The notes beneath the pieces are model-generated. The model ran no database searches and was not told the origin of the DNA. It worked only from the letters and a program-made list of their open reading frames with translations. 64,000 nt of DNA from Furfurilactobacillus rossiae DSM 15814 (lineage in GTDB: Bacteria > Bacillota > Bacilli > Lactobacillales > Lactobacillaceae), in NCBI RefSeq assembly GCF_000428925.1, contig NZ_KE386820.1:124001-188000 (forward strand), given 5' to 3'. Shown piece after piece: positions 21,622 to 30,995 of this stretch. Position 1 is the first letter of the stretch; each line of letters starts with the position of its first letter. Position numbers and translations under genes: made by a program.

Positions 21622-22611
21622 ATGGTGGCTGACGCAGAGCACCAAAAGTTAACGGATGATGGGCAACGATTGACACATACAGATGAAGCACAAACGGAAC
21701 ATCATTTCCTTCATCCGTCTGTTGGTCATAAGAGTATTCTTGTGGAAATGGATCCACCGACGACGTTTAAAACGGCAAGCTTTTATCGTGGAGCTGAGCG
21801 TTTACGTGATGCAGGAGTGGACGCAATTACGCTGGCGGATAATTCGTTGGCAGCTGTTCGGGTGAGTAATGTGGCCGTTGCTGCTAAGTTGAAATTGGAA
21901 TACGGTATTCATCCGATTGTGCACCTGACGACCCGCGATCATAATCTAATTGGCATTCAGTCTGAAATTATGGGGTTACACAGTTTGGAAATTGACGATA
22001 TTCTGGCAATTGCTGGAGATCCTGCTAGGGAAGGCGATTTCCCGGGTGCTACTTCAGTGAGAGACGTTAATGCGTTAGGCCTCATTAAACTGATTAAGCA
22101 ATATAACACTGGTGTTAGTCCAAGCGGGAAGGACTTAGATGACCGCCCTAATTTCTGTGTAGCGGCAGCCTTTAGTCCTAAAATTACCAATGGTGTTTTG
22201 GCAACTCGCGGAATCAAACGAAAAATCGACTGTGGGGCCGATTATCTCATCACACAGCCGGTGTTTGATATCGCCAGGGTTAATGAATTGGCAGATGCTT
22301 TCTCACAATGTGGGTTACAGATTCCCGTGTTTGTTGGCGTTCAGCCACTAATGTCCAAACGGAATGCTGAGTTCTTAAACGAGCATGTGTCGGGGATGAG
22401 TTTGCCTCAGTCTATACTGGATCGAATGGCCCAGGCCGAGATCGACGGCAATGAACATGAAGTTGGCCTGCAAATTGCTGAAGAAATTGCGGATGCAATC
22501 TGTGATCGATTTGGTGGCGTTCACGTGGTCACACCGTTTAATCGGTATAAGATTGCGGCAAAACTGGTGACGCATATTAGACAGCGTGAGAATGTGGTTG
22601 TAAGCAGGTAA
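21622..22611 (+). CDS. metF: methylenetetrahydrofolate reductase
   Basis: 329 residues. FAD enzyme that reduces 5,10-methylene-tetrahydrofolate to 5-methyl-tetrahydrofolate, the methyl donor for MetE. The sequence runs through VEMDPP, the DAITLADNS strand, HLTTRDHN and LAIAGDPAREGDFPGA, then LITQPVFD, all in the order of the MetF/YitJ reductase domain. It resembles the reductase part of YitJ (family with a fused homocysteine methyltransferase half), but that half is absent here. ATG 21622 follows AGGAGGGCG. Same operon and T-box as metE. Confidence 0.92.
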   Translation: MVADAEHQKLTDDGQRLTHTDEAQTEHHFLHPSVGHKSILVEMDPPTTFKTASFYRGAERLRDAGVDAITLADNSLAAVRVSNVAVAAKLKLEYGIHPIVHLTTRDHNLIGIQSEIMGLHSLEIDDILAIAGDPAREGDFPGATSVRDVNALGLIKLIKQYNTGVSPSGKDLDDRPNFCVAAAFSPKITNGVLATRGIKRKIDCGADYLITQPVFDIARVNELADAFSQCGLQIPVFVGVQPLMSKRNAEFLNEHVSGMSLPQSILDRMAQAEIDGNEHEVGLQIAEEIADAICDRFGGVHVVTPFNRYKIAAKLVTHIRQRENVVVSR

Positions 22612-22621
22612 GTAGAATAGT

Positions 22622-22677
22622 AAAGAACTCCCTACCGAAGTGGTTGCGAACGAATCACTTTGGTAGGGAGTTCTTTT
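22622..22677 (+). terminator. strong terminator after metEF
   Basis: Inverted repeat of about 20 bp with one wobble (AAGAACTCCCTACC and its complement at the far end) and a T-rich end; ends the T-box operon. On the other strand it could also serve the membrane protein gene at 22714. Confidence 0.88.
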
Positions 22678-22713
22678 AGTATAGATAGAAGCTGGCATTA
22701 TGTAACTGATGTA

Positions 22714-23067
22714 TTACCGCATTTCTTTTCTGTAAGTCACAACAAGATAGATGAGCCCTGATAACATCATAACAATGTATTTGATCATGCGAAATTGATT
22801 AATGAGATAGTCATTTGGAAAAATAATGTCGCAAATAAAGCTTGTCGAAAGCATGATTGAAGCAGCTGTCAAATAGATAGTTGCTGTACGTTCATCTTGA
22901 ATTTTACCAATTTTGCGCATCATAAAATAACCGGCAAGCATAATAAAGATTAGCAGAAGTGTGCCGGTACCAACCAAGATGTTAAAATTCAAGTTACTTT
23001 GTTCGGCCCACTGCTTTAGCGGCCAAAACAGGGCATCAGGAATATCAGATAATGATTTAATTTGCAT
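22714..23067 (-). CDS. small membrane protein with DER motif (DUF2178/DUF3796-like)
   Basis: 117 residues with four hydrophobic segments and the motif IQDERTATIY after the first, a pattern seen in small membrane proteins of the DUF2178/DUF3796 kind (recalled resemblance, moderate certainty). Such genes are normally paired with a small XRE regulator, as here: the regulator ends one base upstream. ATG 23067 has AAGGAG 7 bases ahead; longer in-frame starts lie inside the regulator gene. Function unknown; possibly a sensor or immunity-type partner of the regulator. Confidence 0.75.
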   Translation of the reverse strand: MQIKSLSDIPDALFWPLKQWAEQSNLNFNILVGTGTLLLIFIMLAGYFMMRKIGKIQDERTATIYLTAASIMLSTSFICDIIFPNDYLINQFRMIKYIVMMLSGLIYLVVTYRKEMR

Positions 23068-23068
23068 A

Positions 23069-23305
23069 TTAATTCTCCTTATAACCAAAAATGTCGGTAA
23101 TATCCACCTTGAAAAAAATTGCAATTTCAAAGGCTAGTTTCAATGTCGGTGAGTAATTACCTTTTTCCATCACCAAGATTGTCTGTTTGCTAACACCAAC
23201 TGCTTTGGCCAAAGCGGTTTGGGATAGATGATTTAACACGCGGTATTCGTAAACCTTGTTGGTGATGGTGAGACCTGAATTTTGTTTGCTAGCGATAGTG
23301 ATCAC
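23069..23305 (-). CDS. small XRE-family transcriptional regulator
   Basis: Helix-turn-helix protein of the 65-75 residue group (LSQTALAKAVGVSKQTILVMEKG, then TLKLAFEIAIFFKVDITDIF). The start is uncertain. GTG 23305 is the nearest standard codon, but it lies inside the ribosome binding site GAGGTGATC (23308-23300); AUC at 23296 is 6 bases after it, and another AUC at 23266 would give the family's usual 65 residues. The longer frame upstream to 23380 would run through the operator and is rejected. A perfect 28-bp palindrome in front suggests self-repression. Forms an operon with the membrane protein at 22714. Confidence 0.82.
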   Translation of the reverse strand: MITIASKQNSGLTITNKVYEYRVLNHLSQTALAKAVGVSKQTILVMEKGNYSPTLKLAFEIAIFFKVDITDIFGYKEN

Positions 23306-23320
23306 CTCAATAATTATGGT

Positions 23321-23353
23321 AAACAATACTTTACCAAAAGTAAAGTATTGTTT
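23321..23353 (-). promoter_or_regulatory. perfect 14-bp inverted repeat, likely operator of the XRE regulator
   Basis: Arms AAACAATACTTTAC (23321-23334) and GTAAAGTATTGTTT (23340-23353) are exact complements separated by CAAAA. It sits where the promoter of the minus-strand XRE gene should be, 13 bases before its ribosome binding site, so binding there would block transcription. Confidence 0.8.
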
Positions 23354-23648
23354 TGGAAAAACTAACATTAAGTTAACCATCGGAGCTTTGACTATAAATG
23401 CTTTTAAGTCAGCATTGTGTCATTTACAACTGACGGAAATGTGTAATACAATATGCCTACTTTTGGTAATTGATTTCGATGTAAAGCTATCTAGAACCAT
23501 CATTTTGGTTCCAGGGTCAATATACCCGATCACTATTAGAATGACCGATAAACGAGAGCAACCGCGAACATGAATTTAAGCAGTTCATCGGTATTCAATA
23601 ATGGCTTCATGGTAAACTAAGCGTAACAGCAAAGCAGGAGGGTGCATC

Positions 23649-25454
23649 ATGACAGCAAAGCACTGGTGGCTTAGTTTAATGATTGTAATTGGTTGGGTCT
23701 TTTTATTACCAATCACTGGTATGGCCGACGGGTCATATACAATCGATAAGTACGTTGCGAACGTTAATGTTTTAGAGAACGGGGATGCAGATTTTACACA
23801 ACGCATTACTTACAACTTTGACGGTCATTTCAATGGCGTATTTGTAAAACAGGATCTAAAGGGATTGAAGGGTGTTGATACACCTCAAGTGACAGTTAAG
23901 AATCAGGGTGGTTCTGAGCAAACGTTGAGTGAGCAGGCTGATGGGCGCGATAATTCGTTTCAGCGGACACAGAATTCCAACGATTTGCAACTTAAGGTCT
24001 TTCACAAAATCAGTGACAAAAGCGCCACGTTTACCTATCGCTACCGTTTACATGGCGTAGTTACAAATTATGCCGACACCGCTCGCTTAAACTGGAAAGT
24101 TATTGGTCAGGGATGGGACGTGGCGTTAAATAACGTGCACATTACGATTAAATTGCCGGCGCAACCTGTGAACGACTTACAAGCCTGGGTTCATGGACCA
24201 TTGAATGGTAAAACCACGGTTAAGAAGGCGGCTGGTAGAGTGAACATCACAGTGCCTAGTATTCCAGCTAATCAATTCGTTGAAATGGACCTGTTATTCC
24301 CGACCTCAGTGACGGCCACAAATAGCAACACTGTCAATCAACCAATGAAAGAACAAGCTCGCAAGCATGAGCGTGTTCTGGCTGCGGCAACCAATCGCAA
24401 ACGACAACAGTCGCAACGGGTGAATGCCGGGATGTTGAGTGCTGTGGGAGCGATGCTAGTTGTATTGCTCGGTGGTTCGTTGATTTACTTCACTCGCCGG
24501 CCGGTAAATCGTCATCCCGTTCCAATTCCAGTTAATCATTGGTATGAAGTGCCAACGGTATCGCCAGCCGTGGCGGCCCGGTTAATTACAGACAAAGCGC
24601 CGACGACTAAGGCGTATACGGGAACCTTAATGACCGAAGCTGGCAATGGTGAAATTACTATTAAGCCGGAAGACAAGACCTATATCATTACGAAACAAAA
24701 AGATATTTCTGAGCCACTGACCGATTTTCTGATCACAGAAGTAGGCGACGGTGAATATGTTTCATTGAAAGATTTAAAAACCTTTGGTTAACGCGATCAA
24801 AGTGGGCGTCTGAGTGGACGGTTTACTTCGTGGCAGGATCGGGTAGAGGATGAGGCAAGAAAGTATTACGACGATCATAATGTCGCGTTAAGAAGATGGT
24901 GGCTGACTGTCGCTATTGTGACGAGTGCACTATCAGCGTTAGCAGCGCTTATTGTGACAAACCTGCCAACGATTCGGTTAGGCATGTGGATTGCGGCAGT
25001 TGGTTTAAGTGCTTTAGTCTGGGGGTGTGCGCTGTGGCAACGAGCCGTCATCAGTCGTTACACGCTTGAAGGGGATCAACTGCACAATGAATTGTTAGGT
25101 TTCAAACGAATGTTAAACGATATAGGACACTTTGACACGGCTAAGGTTGGTGACATTGTAATCTGGGAACAAATATTGCCATATGCGGCAGCACTTGGCT
25201 TAGCTGAAAAAGTAACGAAAGCCCTATCCCTTGAGTTCGGTAGTGATGCACTGATGAAGACGGGTTTAATTTTCCCTCTGTATTACGGTTTCGGCGGTTT
25301 TGACAGTAGTTTTGATACTGGTTTTAGTAATGGCTTGTCGTCATCAATTTCGGCCAGCAATACGCAAGCGTCTAGCCTGTCTGGTGGCTCGGGCGGATTC
25401 TCTGGTGGGAGTTCGGGCGGCTTTGGTGGCGGCTCCGGTGGCGGTGCCTTCTAA
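23649..25454 (+). pseudogene. DUF2207 membrane protein gene split by one in-frame stop
   Basis: Two open frames, 23649-24791 (380 codons) and from 24792 to 25454, are in the same frame and separated only by one TAA at 24789-24791. Together they give the usual DUF2207 layout. First come a signal peptide (1-25) and an extracellular beta-rich domain beginning GSYTIDKYVANVNVLENGDADFTQ, then a membrane segment near residue 270 and a cytoplasmic part (LKDLKTFG, stop, RDQSGRLSGRFTSWQ). Two more membrane segments and a Gly/Ser-rich tail ending GGSGGGAF complete it. Start ATG 23649 behind GCAGGAGG. The second half has no ribosome binding site at a start codon, so a nonsense mutation is most likely; readthrough or a sequencing error remain possible. 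Confidence 0.82.
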
Positions 25455-25510
25455 AGCATCTGCTGGTGAATTTACGTTTGACTAGATGACATTTTTAAAT
25501 AGCTTGGTGA

Positions 25511-25562
25511 AAAAAGATCCACAGTATCGCGGTCACATGACCATGATACTGTGGATCTTTTG
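25511..25562. terminator. bidirectional terminator between DUF2207 and gntP genes
   Basis: Perfect 13-bp stem GATCCACAGTATC / GATACTGTGGATC with A-run on the left and T-run on the right, placed between convergent genes. Confidence 0.88.
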
Positions 25563-25583
25563 GTATTAACAAATGGAATTAAT

Positions 25584-26942
25584 TTAGTGAACAAACACAC
25601 TGAGTAAGAGAACCATCAGTAAACCGACCACAGAGATGATGGTTTCCAACACGGTCCAAATACTCAACGTTTGCTTAACCGTCAAATCGAAGTACTCAGA
25701 GAACATCCAGAAGCCAGCATCGTTGACGTGTGAGGCAGCTAGTGAACCAGCACCAATAGCTAATGCCATTAATGCAGGGTTAGCACCAGATGCATGCATC
25801 AATGGAACAACTAAACCAGCGGCCGTCATACCGGCAACCGTGGCTGAGCCAAGGGCAACACGCAGAATGACCGCAATCAGCCAACCAAGAATTAGCGGTG
25901 ATAGGCTAGAATGTGACATCATTTGTTGAACGGCTTTACCAACACCACCATCAATCAAAACTTGCTTGAAGGCGGCACCACCACCGATAACCATTAACAA
26001 CATGGCAATCGACTTGATGGCATCTTCAATCGTGCCACTAATCTGTTTCATTGTCCGACCACGGGAGAAACCCATTGACCAGATTGCGAATAATAGCGAG
26101 ATGACCATCGCAATGACGGGGTCACCGAGCATAATCATGATCGAAGCAAGACCATGCGGATGAGCGGGTTTAATACCATGCAAAGCAGTCATCGTGTAAA
26201 TGGTCGAAATAGCCATGAAAATAACGGGGAACAATGAGGTAAGGGCAGCCAAGCCGAAACTAGGTGTTTCATCCAAGTTGTATTCCTTAACTTCACCAAA
26301 GGCTGGTAATTCCTTTTTAATAACGAATACGCCTGGTTCCAAACGTTGCATGATCCGCGTAAATACAGGACCGGCAATGATCACACAGGGAATGGCAACA
26401 ATAATACCGAGTAACAACACATTACCAGTATTAGCACCTAGGGCAGTCGAAACAGCAGTTGGAGCAGGTTGTGGCGGCAAGAAACCTTGCGTTGCTGACA
26501 AAGCAGCAGCCATTGAAATACCCAAGTAAACGAATGGGACTTCGGCTTCTAGCGCAACAGCGAACACGATTGGTGTTAGTAGGACAAGGCCAACTTCAAA
26601 GAATAGGGACATCCCGATAATGAAGGAGGCAACCACGATTGCGAGTTGCAACCGTTTTTTACCAAACGCGTTAATCAGTGTTTTGGCAATTCGGTAAGAA
26701 CCACCGGAGTCGGACACAAGCCGACCAATCATCGCCCCAAACCCGAACACGATGGCTAACTCACCAAGTGAGCTACCAATCCCGTTCTTGATGGACGTCG
26801 CGATGGCTGCTGGGTTCATGCCAAGACCCAGGGCCACCAAAATTGACGTCACAATCAAGGAAACGAACGTGTTGAGCTTGAACTGGATAATCAATACCAG
26901 TAACAAGGCGATACCAAGAATTAGAACAATAAATGGCGTCAT
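25584..26942 (-). CDS. gntP: GntP-family gluconate:H+ symporter (copy 1)
   Basis: 452 residues, about twelve to fourteen membrane segments. Imports gluconate or a related sugar acid. Family features: FGFGAMIGRLVSDSGGSYRIA near residue 45-70, LPPQPAPTAVS in the centre and SHVNDAGFWMFSEYFDLTVKQT near the C-terminus. ATG 26942 is preferred over a TTG two codons upstream because AGAGGAAAG is 8 bases before it. Closely related to the second copy at 27690. A motif GAAAACTATTTACAT in its leader (27062-27048, minus) matches a site before the RpiR gene, linking it to the gluconate regulator. Confidence 0.9.
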   Translation of the reverse strand: MTPFIVLILGIALLLVLIIQFKLNTFVSLIVTSILVALGLGMNPAAIATSIKNGIGSSLGELAIVFGFGAMIGRLVSDSGGSYRIAKTLINAFGKKRLQLAIVVASFIIGMSLFFEVGLVLLTPIVFAVALEAEVPFVYLGISMAAALSATQGFLPPQPAPTAVSTALGANTGNVLLLGIIVAIPCVIIAGPVFTRIMQRLEPGVFVIKKELPAFGEVKEYNLDETPSFGLAALTSLFPVIFMAISTIYTMTALHGIKPAHPHGLASIMIMLGDPVIAMVISLLFAIWSMGFSRGRTMKQISGTIEDAIKSIAMLLMVIGGGAAFKQVLIDGGVGKAVQQMMSHSSLSPLILGWLIAVILRVALGSATVAGMTAAGLVVPLMHASGANPALMALAIGAGSLAASHVNDAGFWMFSEYFDLTVKQTLSIWTVLETIISVVGLLMVLLLSVFVH

Positions 26943-27047
26943 AATCAAAACTTTCCTCTCAAATGTAAAGACTTTTGGTAACTAAAAAACCAACTCCAAC
27001 CATTGTACTCGTCCGAAACTCATTCTTAAACAGGATAATGGCAAAAA

Positions 27048-27062
27048 ATGTAAATAGTTTTC
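27048..27062 (-). promoter_or_regulatory. possible RpiR/GntR operator (or degenerate cre) before gntP copy 1
   Basis: Reads GAAAACTATTTACAT on the minus strand, matching 14 of 15 bases of GAAAACTTTTTACAT at 31025-31039 before the RpiR gene. With the preceding T it also matches a catabolite-repression (cre) site with one central mismatch, so CcpA is the alternative binder. Confidence 0.5.
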
Positions 27063-27621
27063 AGAGTTATCAAACGATTATTTCATTGTGAAATTTAACT
27101 GATGGTTTATAGTTTTCTGCCGCTTACGGTTGTCAGCATAGAGACGCTCATCGTGGGACCGGTTCAAGCCTGAAAATCACAGTCTTTCACCTCGCCAACA
27201 AGCCTCGTGAGAACCCGAGTCTTGTTGTCCGTCCATGTTGTAAATCCGGCAGAAAACGCCTGATTAACAACATTTTCACGACTTGGTTTCTATGCTGACG
27301 CTCTTCAGCTACATTGAGACATCTAATAGACGAAAGATTAGTAATGAATTTTAAATCAATTCTTCAATCACGAGTGTTCGATTTAAATTAGGTAGTCACT
27401 TTTTTAACATCAACAGTTAGTGAAGCCAGTTAGGAACAGAGTTTCGTGAAGGTATTACTTAGTGGGCGGTGTTGGGCCACTTAGTAATACAGGACGACTT
27501 CTGAGACCGAATTTTGGGCTCAGAATCGAGACTCAAGACCGATTCTTGGGCTTGGGCCGGTCCCATGAAACGGCGTTCCTGACTGGTGTAACGAAATGTC
27601 TATTCTATCTTTCTTTCACGC

Positions 27622-27660
27622 AAAAAAACGACACTCAAGTTTGATGAGTGTCGTTTGAAA
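27622..27660 (-). terminator. terminator after gntP copy 2
   Basis: Perfect 12-bp stem AAACGACACTCA (27626-27637) / TGAGTGTCGTTT (27645-27656), with an A-run at 27622-27628 that gives a U-tail on the minus strand. Confidence 0.85.
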
Positions 27661-27689
27661 TAATGACTAATAAATTTTTAAACGATGAT

Positions 27690-29057
27690 CTAGTGGAAAA
27701 TGACGTTTAGAATCATAACCCCGATAATCCCACAGACAGCAATGATTGACTCCAGTACCGTCCATATACTCAACGTTTGCTTAACAGTTAAGTCGAAGTA
27801 TTCACGGAACATCCAGAAACCAGCATCGTTAACATGAGATGCAGCTAATGAACCAGAACCAATGGCGATAACCATCAGGGCAGGGTCCACACCGGATTGT
27901 GCCATCAATGGGGCAACAATTCCGGCGGCAGTCAAAGCAGCAACCGTAGCTGAACCTAAAGCGATACGTAAGATAACGGCCACTAACCAACCAAGTAACA
28001 GTGGACTGAAGTTTGTGTGAAGGAACATTGTGGCAACGGCTTTACCAACACCACCGTCGATCAACACTTGCTTGAAGGCACCACCACCACCAATAACTAA
28101 CAGCAACATAGCGATGGACTTAACGGCGTTTTCCATGGAAGTCATGATGTCTTTGGTAGCACGGTTACGATGCCAACCCATGGACCACATTGCGAAACAT
28201 AGTGACAAAATCATGGCGATACTTGGGCTACCAATGAATGCAATGAACTGGTCCATTGCATTTGGGTTCTTTGGCAACTCACCACCAGTGAAGATCAATT
28301 GGTACAGCGTGGTGATGGCCATGAAGATAACTGGGAACAGGGAGGTCAATACGGCTAAACCAAAACTAGGGGTTTCTTCCAACTTGAATTCTTTGATTTC
28401 ACCAAGTGAGGAAAGGTTACCTTTTTGTTCAAACGCAGAGGGTGCGTAACGCTGGGCCAACTTAGTGAATAATGGACCAGCAATGTAAACAGTCGGAATC
28501 GCTAAAATAATCCCGAATAACAGAACCCGGCCAACGTTTGCGTGTAATGCCGCAGAGATGGCAACTGGCGCTGGGTGAGGTGGTAAGAATCCGTGGGTAA
28601 CAGACAATGCTGTTGCCATGGAAATCCCTAAGTAAAGAATTGGCACTTCGGCTTCAACCGCAATGGCGAAGACGATTGGGATTAACAGAACCAAACCAAC
28701 TTCAAAGAAGAGGGCAATCCCGATGATGAAGGAAGCTAACACAACGGCGAGTTGCAAACGTTTTTTACCAAAGCGTTTAATCAACGTCGTTGCAATCCGG
28801 TAAGCACCACCGGCATCGGCAACTAAGCGGCCAAGCATGGCCCCAAAACCGAAGACGATGGAAAGTTCACCTAACTGGCTACCAATCCCGGTTTGAATGG
28901 AGGTAGCAATTTTATCCATTGGCATCCCCAAACCAAGTGCAACCAGTACAGCAGTGATAACTAAAGCTAAGAAAGTGTTGATCTTAAAGCGAATAATGAG
29001 AACTAATAAAAGGGCAATTCCCAAGAACAACACTATAAAAGGTAAAGCTGCAGACAT
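27690..29057 (-). CDS. gntP: GntP-family gluconate:H+ symporter (copy 2)
   Basis: 455 residues, same fold and motifs as copy 1 (FGFGAMLGRLVADAGGAYRIA, LPPHPAPVAIS, SHVNDAGFWMFREYFDLTVKQT). It lies nearest to the gluconokinase gene and runs in the same direction, so it is the better candidate for the main gluconate importer. ATG 29057 has GAAAGGAG 9 bases upstream. A cre-like site (29124-29138) lies in its leader. The two copies differ mainly in central loops and may differ in affinity or substrate. Confidence 0.92.
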   Translation of the reverse strand: MSAALPFIVLFLGIALLLVLIIRFKINTFLALVITAVLVALGLGMPMDKIATSIQTGIGSQLGELSIVFGFGAMLGRLVADAGGAYRIATTLIKRFGKKRLQLAVVLASFIIGIALFFEVGLVLLIPIVFAIAVEAEVPILYLGISMATALSVTHGFLPPHPAPVAISAALHANVGRVLLFGIILAIPTVYIAGPLFTKLAQRYAPSAFEQKGNLSSLGEIKEFKLEETPSFGLAVLTSLFPVIFMAITTLYQLIFTGGELPKNPNAMDQFIAFIGSPSIAMILSLCFAMWSMGWHRNRATKDIMTSMENAVKSIAMLLLVIGGGGAFKQVLIDGGVGKAVATMFLHTNFSPLLLGWLVAVILRIALGSATVAALTAAGIVAPLMAQSGVDPALMVIAIGSGSLAASHVNDAGFWMFREYFDLTVKQTLSIWTVLESIIAVCGIIGVMILNVIFH

Positions 29058-29123
29058 GATTAATGTCTCCTTTCAAAGTGAAAAAATAAGAACTGAGGAA
29101 ACAATACCAGATAATCACCAAAT

Positions 29124-29138
29124 AGGAAAGCGATTACA
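29124..29138 (-). promoter_or_regulatory. cre-like site before gntP copy 2
   Basis: AGGAAAGCGATTACA fits the catabolite response element consensus WTGNAANCGNWNNCW with one mismatch (G for T at position 2), in the gap between gntK and gntP. Confidence 0.5.
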
Positions 29139-29287
29139 TTTGATTTTAGCAATTTTTTTACAATACTTGCCTAAAACCAATAAAAATGACCTTTTTGAAG
29201 TACAAGTGAACCTTGATATTAGTATATTAATTTGATGATAAAAATTTTCATGCTATTAAGAAAAACTCAGAAAAAGAAAAGTTCATC

Positions 29288-29318
29288 AAAAAAAGCAACC
29301 CCAAAATGAGGTTGCTCT
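29288..29318 (-). terminator. terminator after gluconokinase gene
   Basis: 7-bp stem AGCAACC / GGTTGCT with a run of A at 29288-29294 giving U-tail on the minus strand, just past the stop codon at 29329. Confidence 0.7.
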
Positions 29319-29328
29319 GCTGACACAA

Positions 29329-30882
29329 TTATTCTTGTGTTTCACCATGTTGCGCATGCTTCTTTTGGAAGTTGGCAATGTTGGTGTATTCAGTTTGAAG
29401 CTGACGGCTAAGGCGAATGTAAATTGGGACTAATTCACGGTAAACGTCGAAGTTTTCTGGGTTTGGTTGGTAAGTGTTGGTTTCACCAACGAATTTCTTA
29501 ACATCGCTTAAGTTGTCAATTAAGCCCAGTGATTTCATGCCGATGACAGCAGCACCTAAACATGAAGATTCAAATGATTCTGGGATGGTGACAGGCTGTT
29601 CGAAGATATCGGACAACATTTGACGCCACAGTTCAGAACGGGCGAAACCACCAGTTGCCATGATGGACTTAGGCTCACCGACAACTTCTTCAAGGGCCAA
29701 CAGCACCGTGTACAGGTTGTAAACGATACCTTCCAAAACGGCACGAATCATGTGAGCTCGAGTGTGCATTTGTGTCAAACCGAAGAAGGAACCACGGGCG
29801 TCAGCATCCCAGATTGGTGCACGTTCACCACCAAGGAATGGGTGGAACAACAGGCCATCTGAGCCAGCTGGCACACGTTTGGCAATTTCTGTTAACAAGT
29901 CATAAGAGTCTTCTTGTAAAAGGGCAGCAGTACTCTTTTCAGCATCAAACAGATTGTCCCGCGCCCAACGGAAGACGACCCCACCATTGTTAACTGGTCC
30001 GCCGACAACCCATAGGTCTTTGGTCAAAGCGTAACAGAAGACACGACCCTTGGGATCGATAACAGGGTGGTCCGTAACGACACGAACGGCACCGGAAGTA
30101 CCAATCGTAACCGCAACGACACCTTCGTCAATTGCGTTAACACCTAAGTTGGATAATGCGCCGTCAAAGGCACCTTGGATAAATGGAACATCCTTAGGGT
30201 AGCCAATGACTTTTGCATATTCGTCACGCATGCCCGTTGATTGAGCATAGCCATCAACGATTTTAGGTAATTGATCAGTGGTGACACCAGTTAATGCCAG
30301 AGCATCTTTATCCCAGTCGAGGTCAAAGATGTTGAAAATACCGGTTCCACTGGCAACAGAAATATCCATTTGCCAAACATCTAACAGACGATAGAAGATA
30401 TATTCCTTAATGCCACAGTAGTAAGCTGCTTTCTTGTAAATGTCGGCATGGTCGTTCTTCAACCACAACAATTTACATAATAATGACATTGGGTGAATTG
30501 GTGTTCCTGTATGCTCATACAGGGTTTTACCAGTGCCATCTGCTTTCAATTGATCAGCGTACTTGGTTGCTCGGGTATCAGCCCAAGTGATGACACGCGT
30601 CAGTGGCTTATGGTTTTTATCCAGTGCAATCAAACTTTGGTTGGCACTTGAGAAAGAAACACCATGAAGCTTGCCATTCTTAAGGTCGGCCTTGCGCAGA
30701 ATTTCTTGTAAACCATTCACAACAGCTTCAAGAATTTCTTCTGGATCTTCTTCAGCCATCCCCGTTGCGTCACGATATAACGGGTAAAGCTTGTTCGTGT
30801 AAGCTAAGACGTTACCGTCCAAGTCGTATAATACGGCTTTGGTACTCGTGGTACCAATGTCCATTCCGACCATATAGTCCAT
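29329..30882 (-). CDS. gntK: gluconokinase, FGGY carbohydrate kinase family
   Basis: 517 residues. Phosphorylates gluconate to 6-phosphogluconate, feeding the pentose phosphate/phosphoketolase path. N-terminal phosphate-binding motif MDIGTTSTKAVLYD (residues 6-19), FGGY central features GTSGAVRVV and FHPFLGGERAPIWD, and the late ATGGFARSELW. Assignment to gluconate rather than xylulose rests on the two GntP permeases and RpiR regulator beside it. ATG 30882 behind GGAG. A promoter is visible on the minus strand (TTGTGA, 17-bp gap, TATACT). Between promoter and gene lies AACTTTTTTAGTT, a likely operator. Confidence 0.9.
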   Translation of the reverse strand: MDYMVGMDIGTTSTKAVLYDLDGNVLAYTNKLYPLYRDATGMAEEDPEEILEAVVNGLQEILRKADLKNGKLHGVSFSSANQSLIALDKNHKPLTRVITWADTRATKYADQLKADGTGKTLYEHTGTPIHPMSLLCKLLWLKNDHADIYKKAAYYCGIKEYIFYRLLDVWQMDISVASGTGIFNIFDLDWDKDALALTGVTTDQLPKIVDGYAQSTGMRDEYAKVIGYPKDVPFIQGAFDGALSNLGVNAIDEGVVAVTIGTSGAVRVVTDHPVIDPKGRVFCYALTKDLWVVGGPVNNGGVVFRWARDNLFDAEKSTAALLQEDSYDLLTEIAKRVPAGSDGLLFHPFLGGERAPIWDADARGSFFGLTQMHTRAHMIRAVLEGIVYNLYTVLLALEEVVGEPKSIMATGGFARSELWRQMLSDIFEQPVTIPESFESSCLGAAVIGMKSLGLIDNLSDVKKFVGETNTYQPNPENFDVYRELVPIYIRLSRQLQTEYTNIANFQKKHAQHGETQE

Positions 30883-30995
30883 ATGAATAAACTCCTTTGT
30901 AAACTTTTTTAGTTAAATCTACGCCTGCTAGTATAGGCGAAATTGGCAGCGTTCACAACTGTTTCGAACACTTAATTTGTGAAAGTTGATGCAAT

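Larger units (their letters stand above)
26943..27689. other. 747-bp intergenic stretch rich in inverted repeats
   Basis: No credible gene is seen between the two gntP copies. The part next to gntP1 (26943-27070) is its leader and promoter. From 27110 to 27566 at least seven inverted-repeat pairs can be read. Examples are GTTTTCTGCCG (27112-27122) with CGGCAGAAAAC (27247-27257), GTCAGCATAGA (27132-27142) with TCTATGCTGAC (27289-27299), and a 14-bp hairpin at 27452-27490 with one mismatch. Also TGGGACCGG (27154-27162) pairs with CCGGTCCCA (27557-27565). This looks like a decayed mobile repeat or a structured RNA. The right end (27622-27660) is the gntP2 terminator. Confidence 0.7.

Noticed and set aside
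23256-23573. 105-codon frame on the plus strand opposite the XRE gene
   Set aside because: It overlaps the XRE gene and its operator, lacks a ribosome binding site and has no protein-like composition.
27462-27644. 60-codon frame in the repeat-rich gap between the gntP genes
   Set aside because: It runs through hairpins, has no ribosome binding site and no recognisable protein pattern.
28030-28449. 139-codon plus-strand frame inside gntP copy 2
   Set aside because: Antisense shadow of a conserved membrane protein gene; low-complexity Pro/Ser composition, no binding site.
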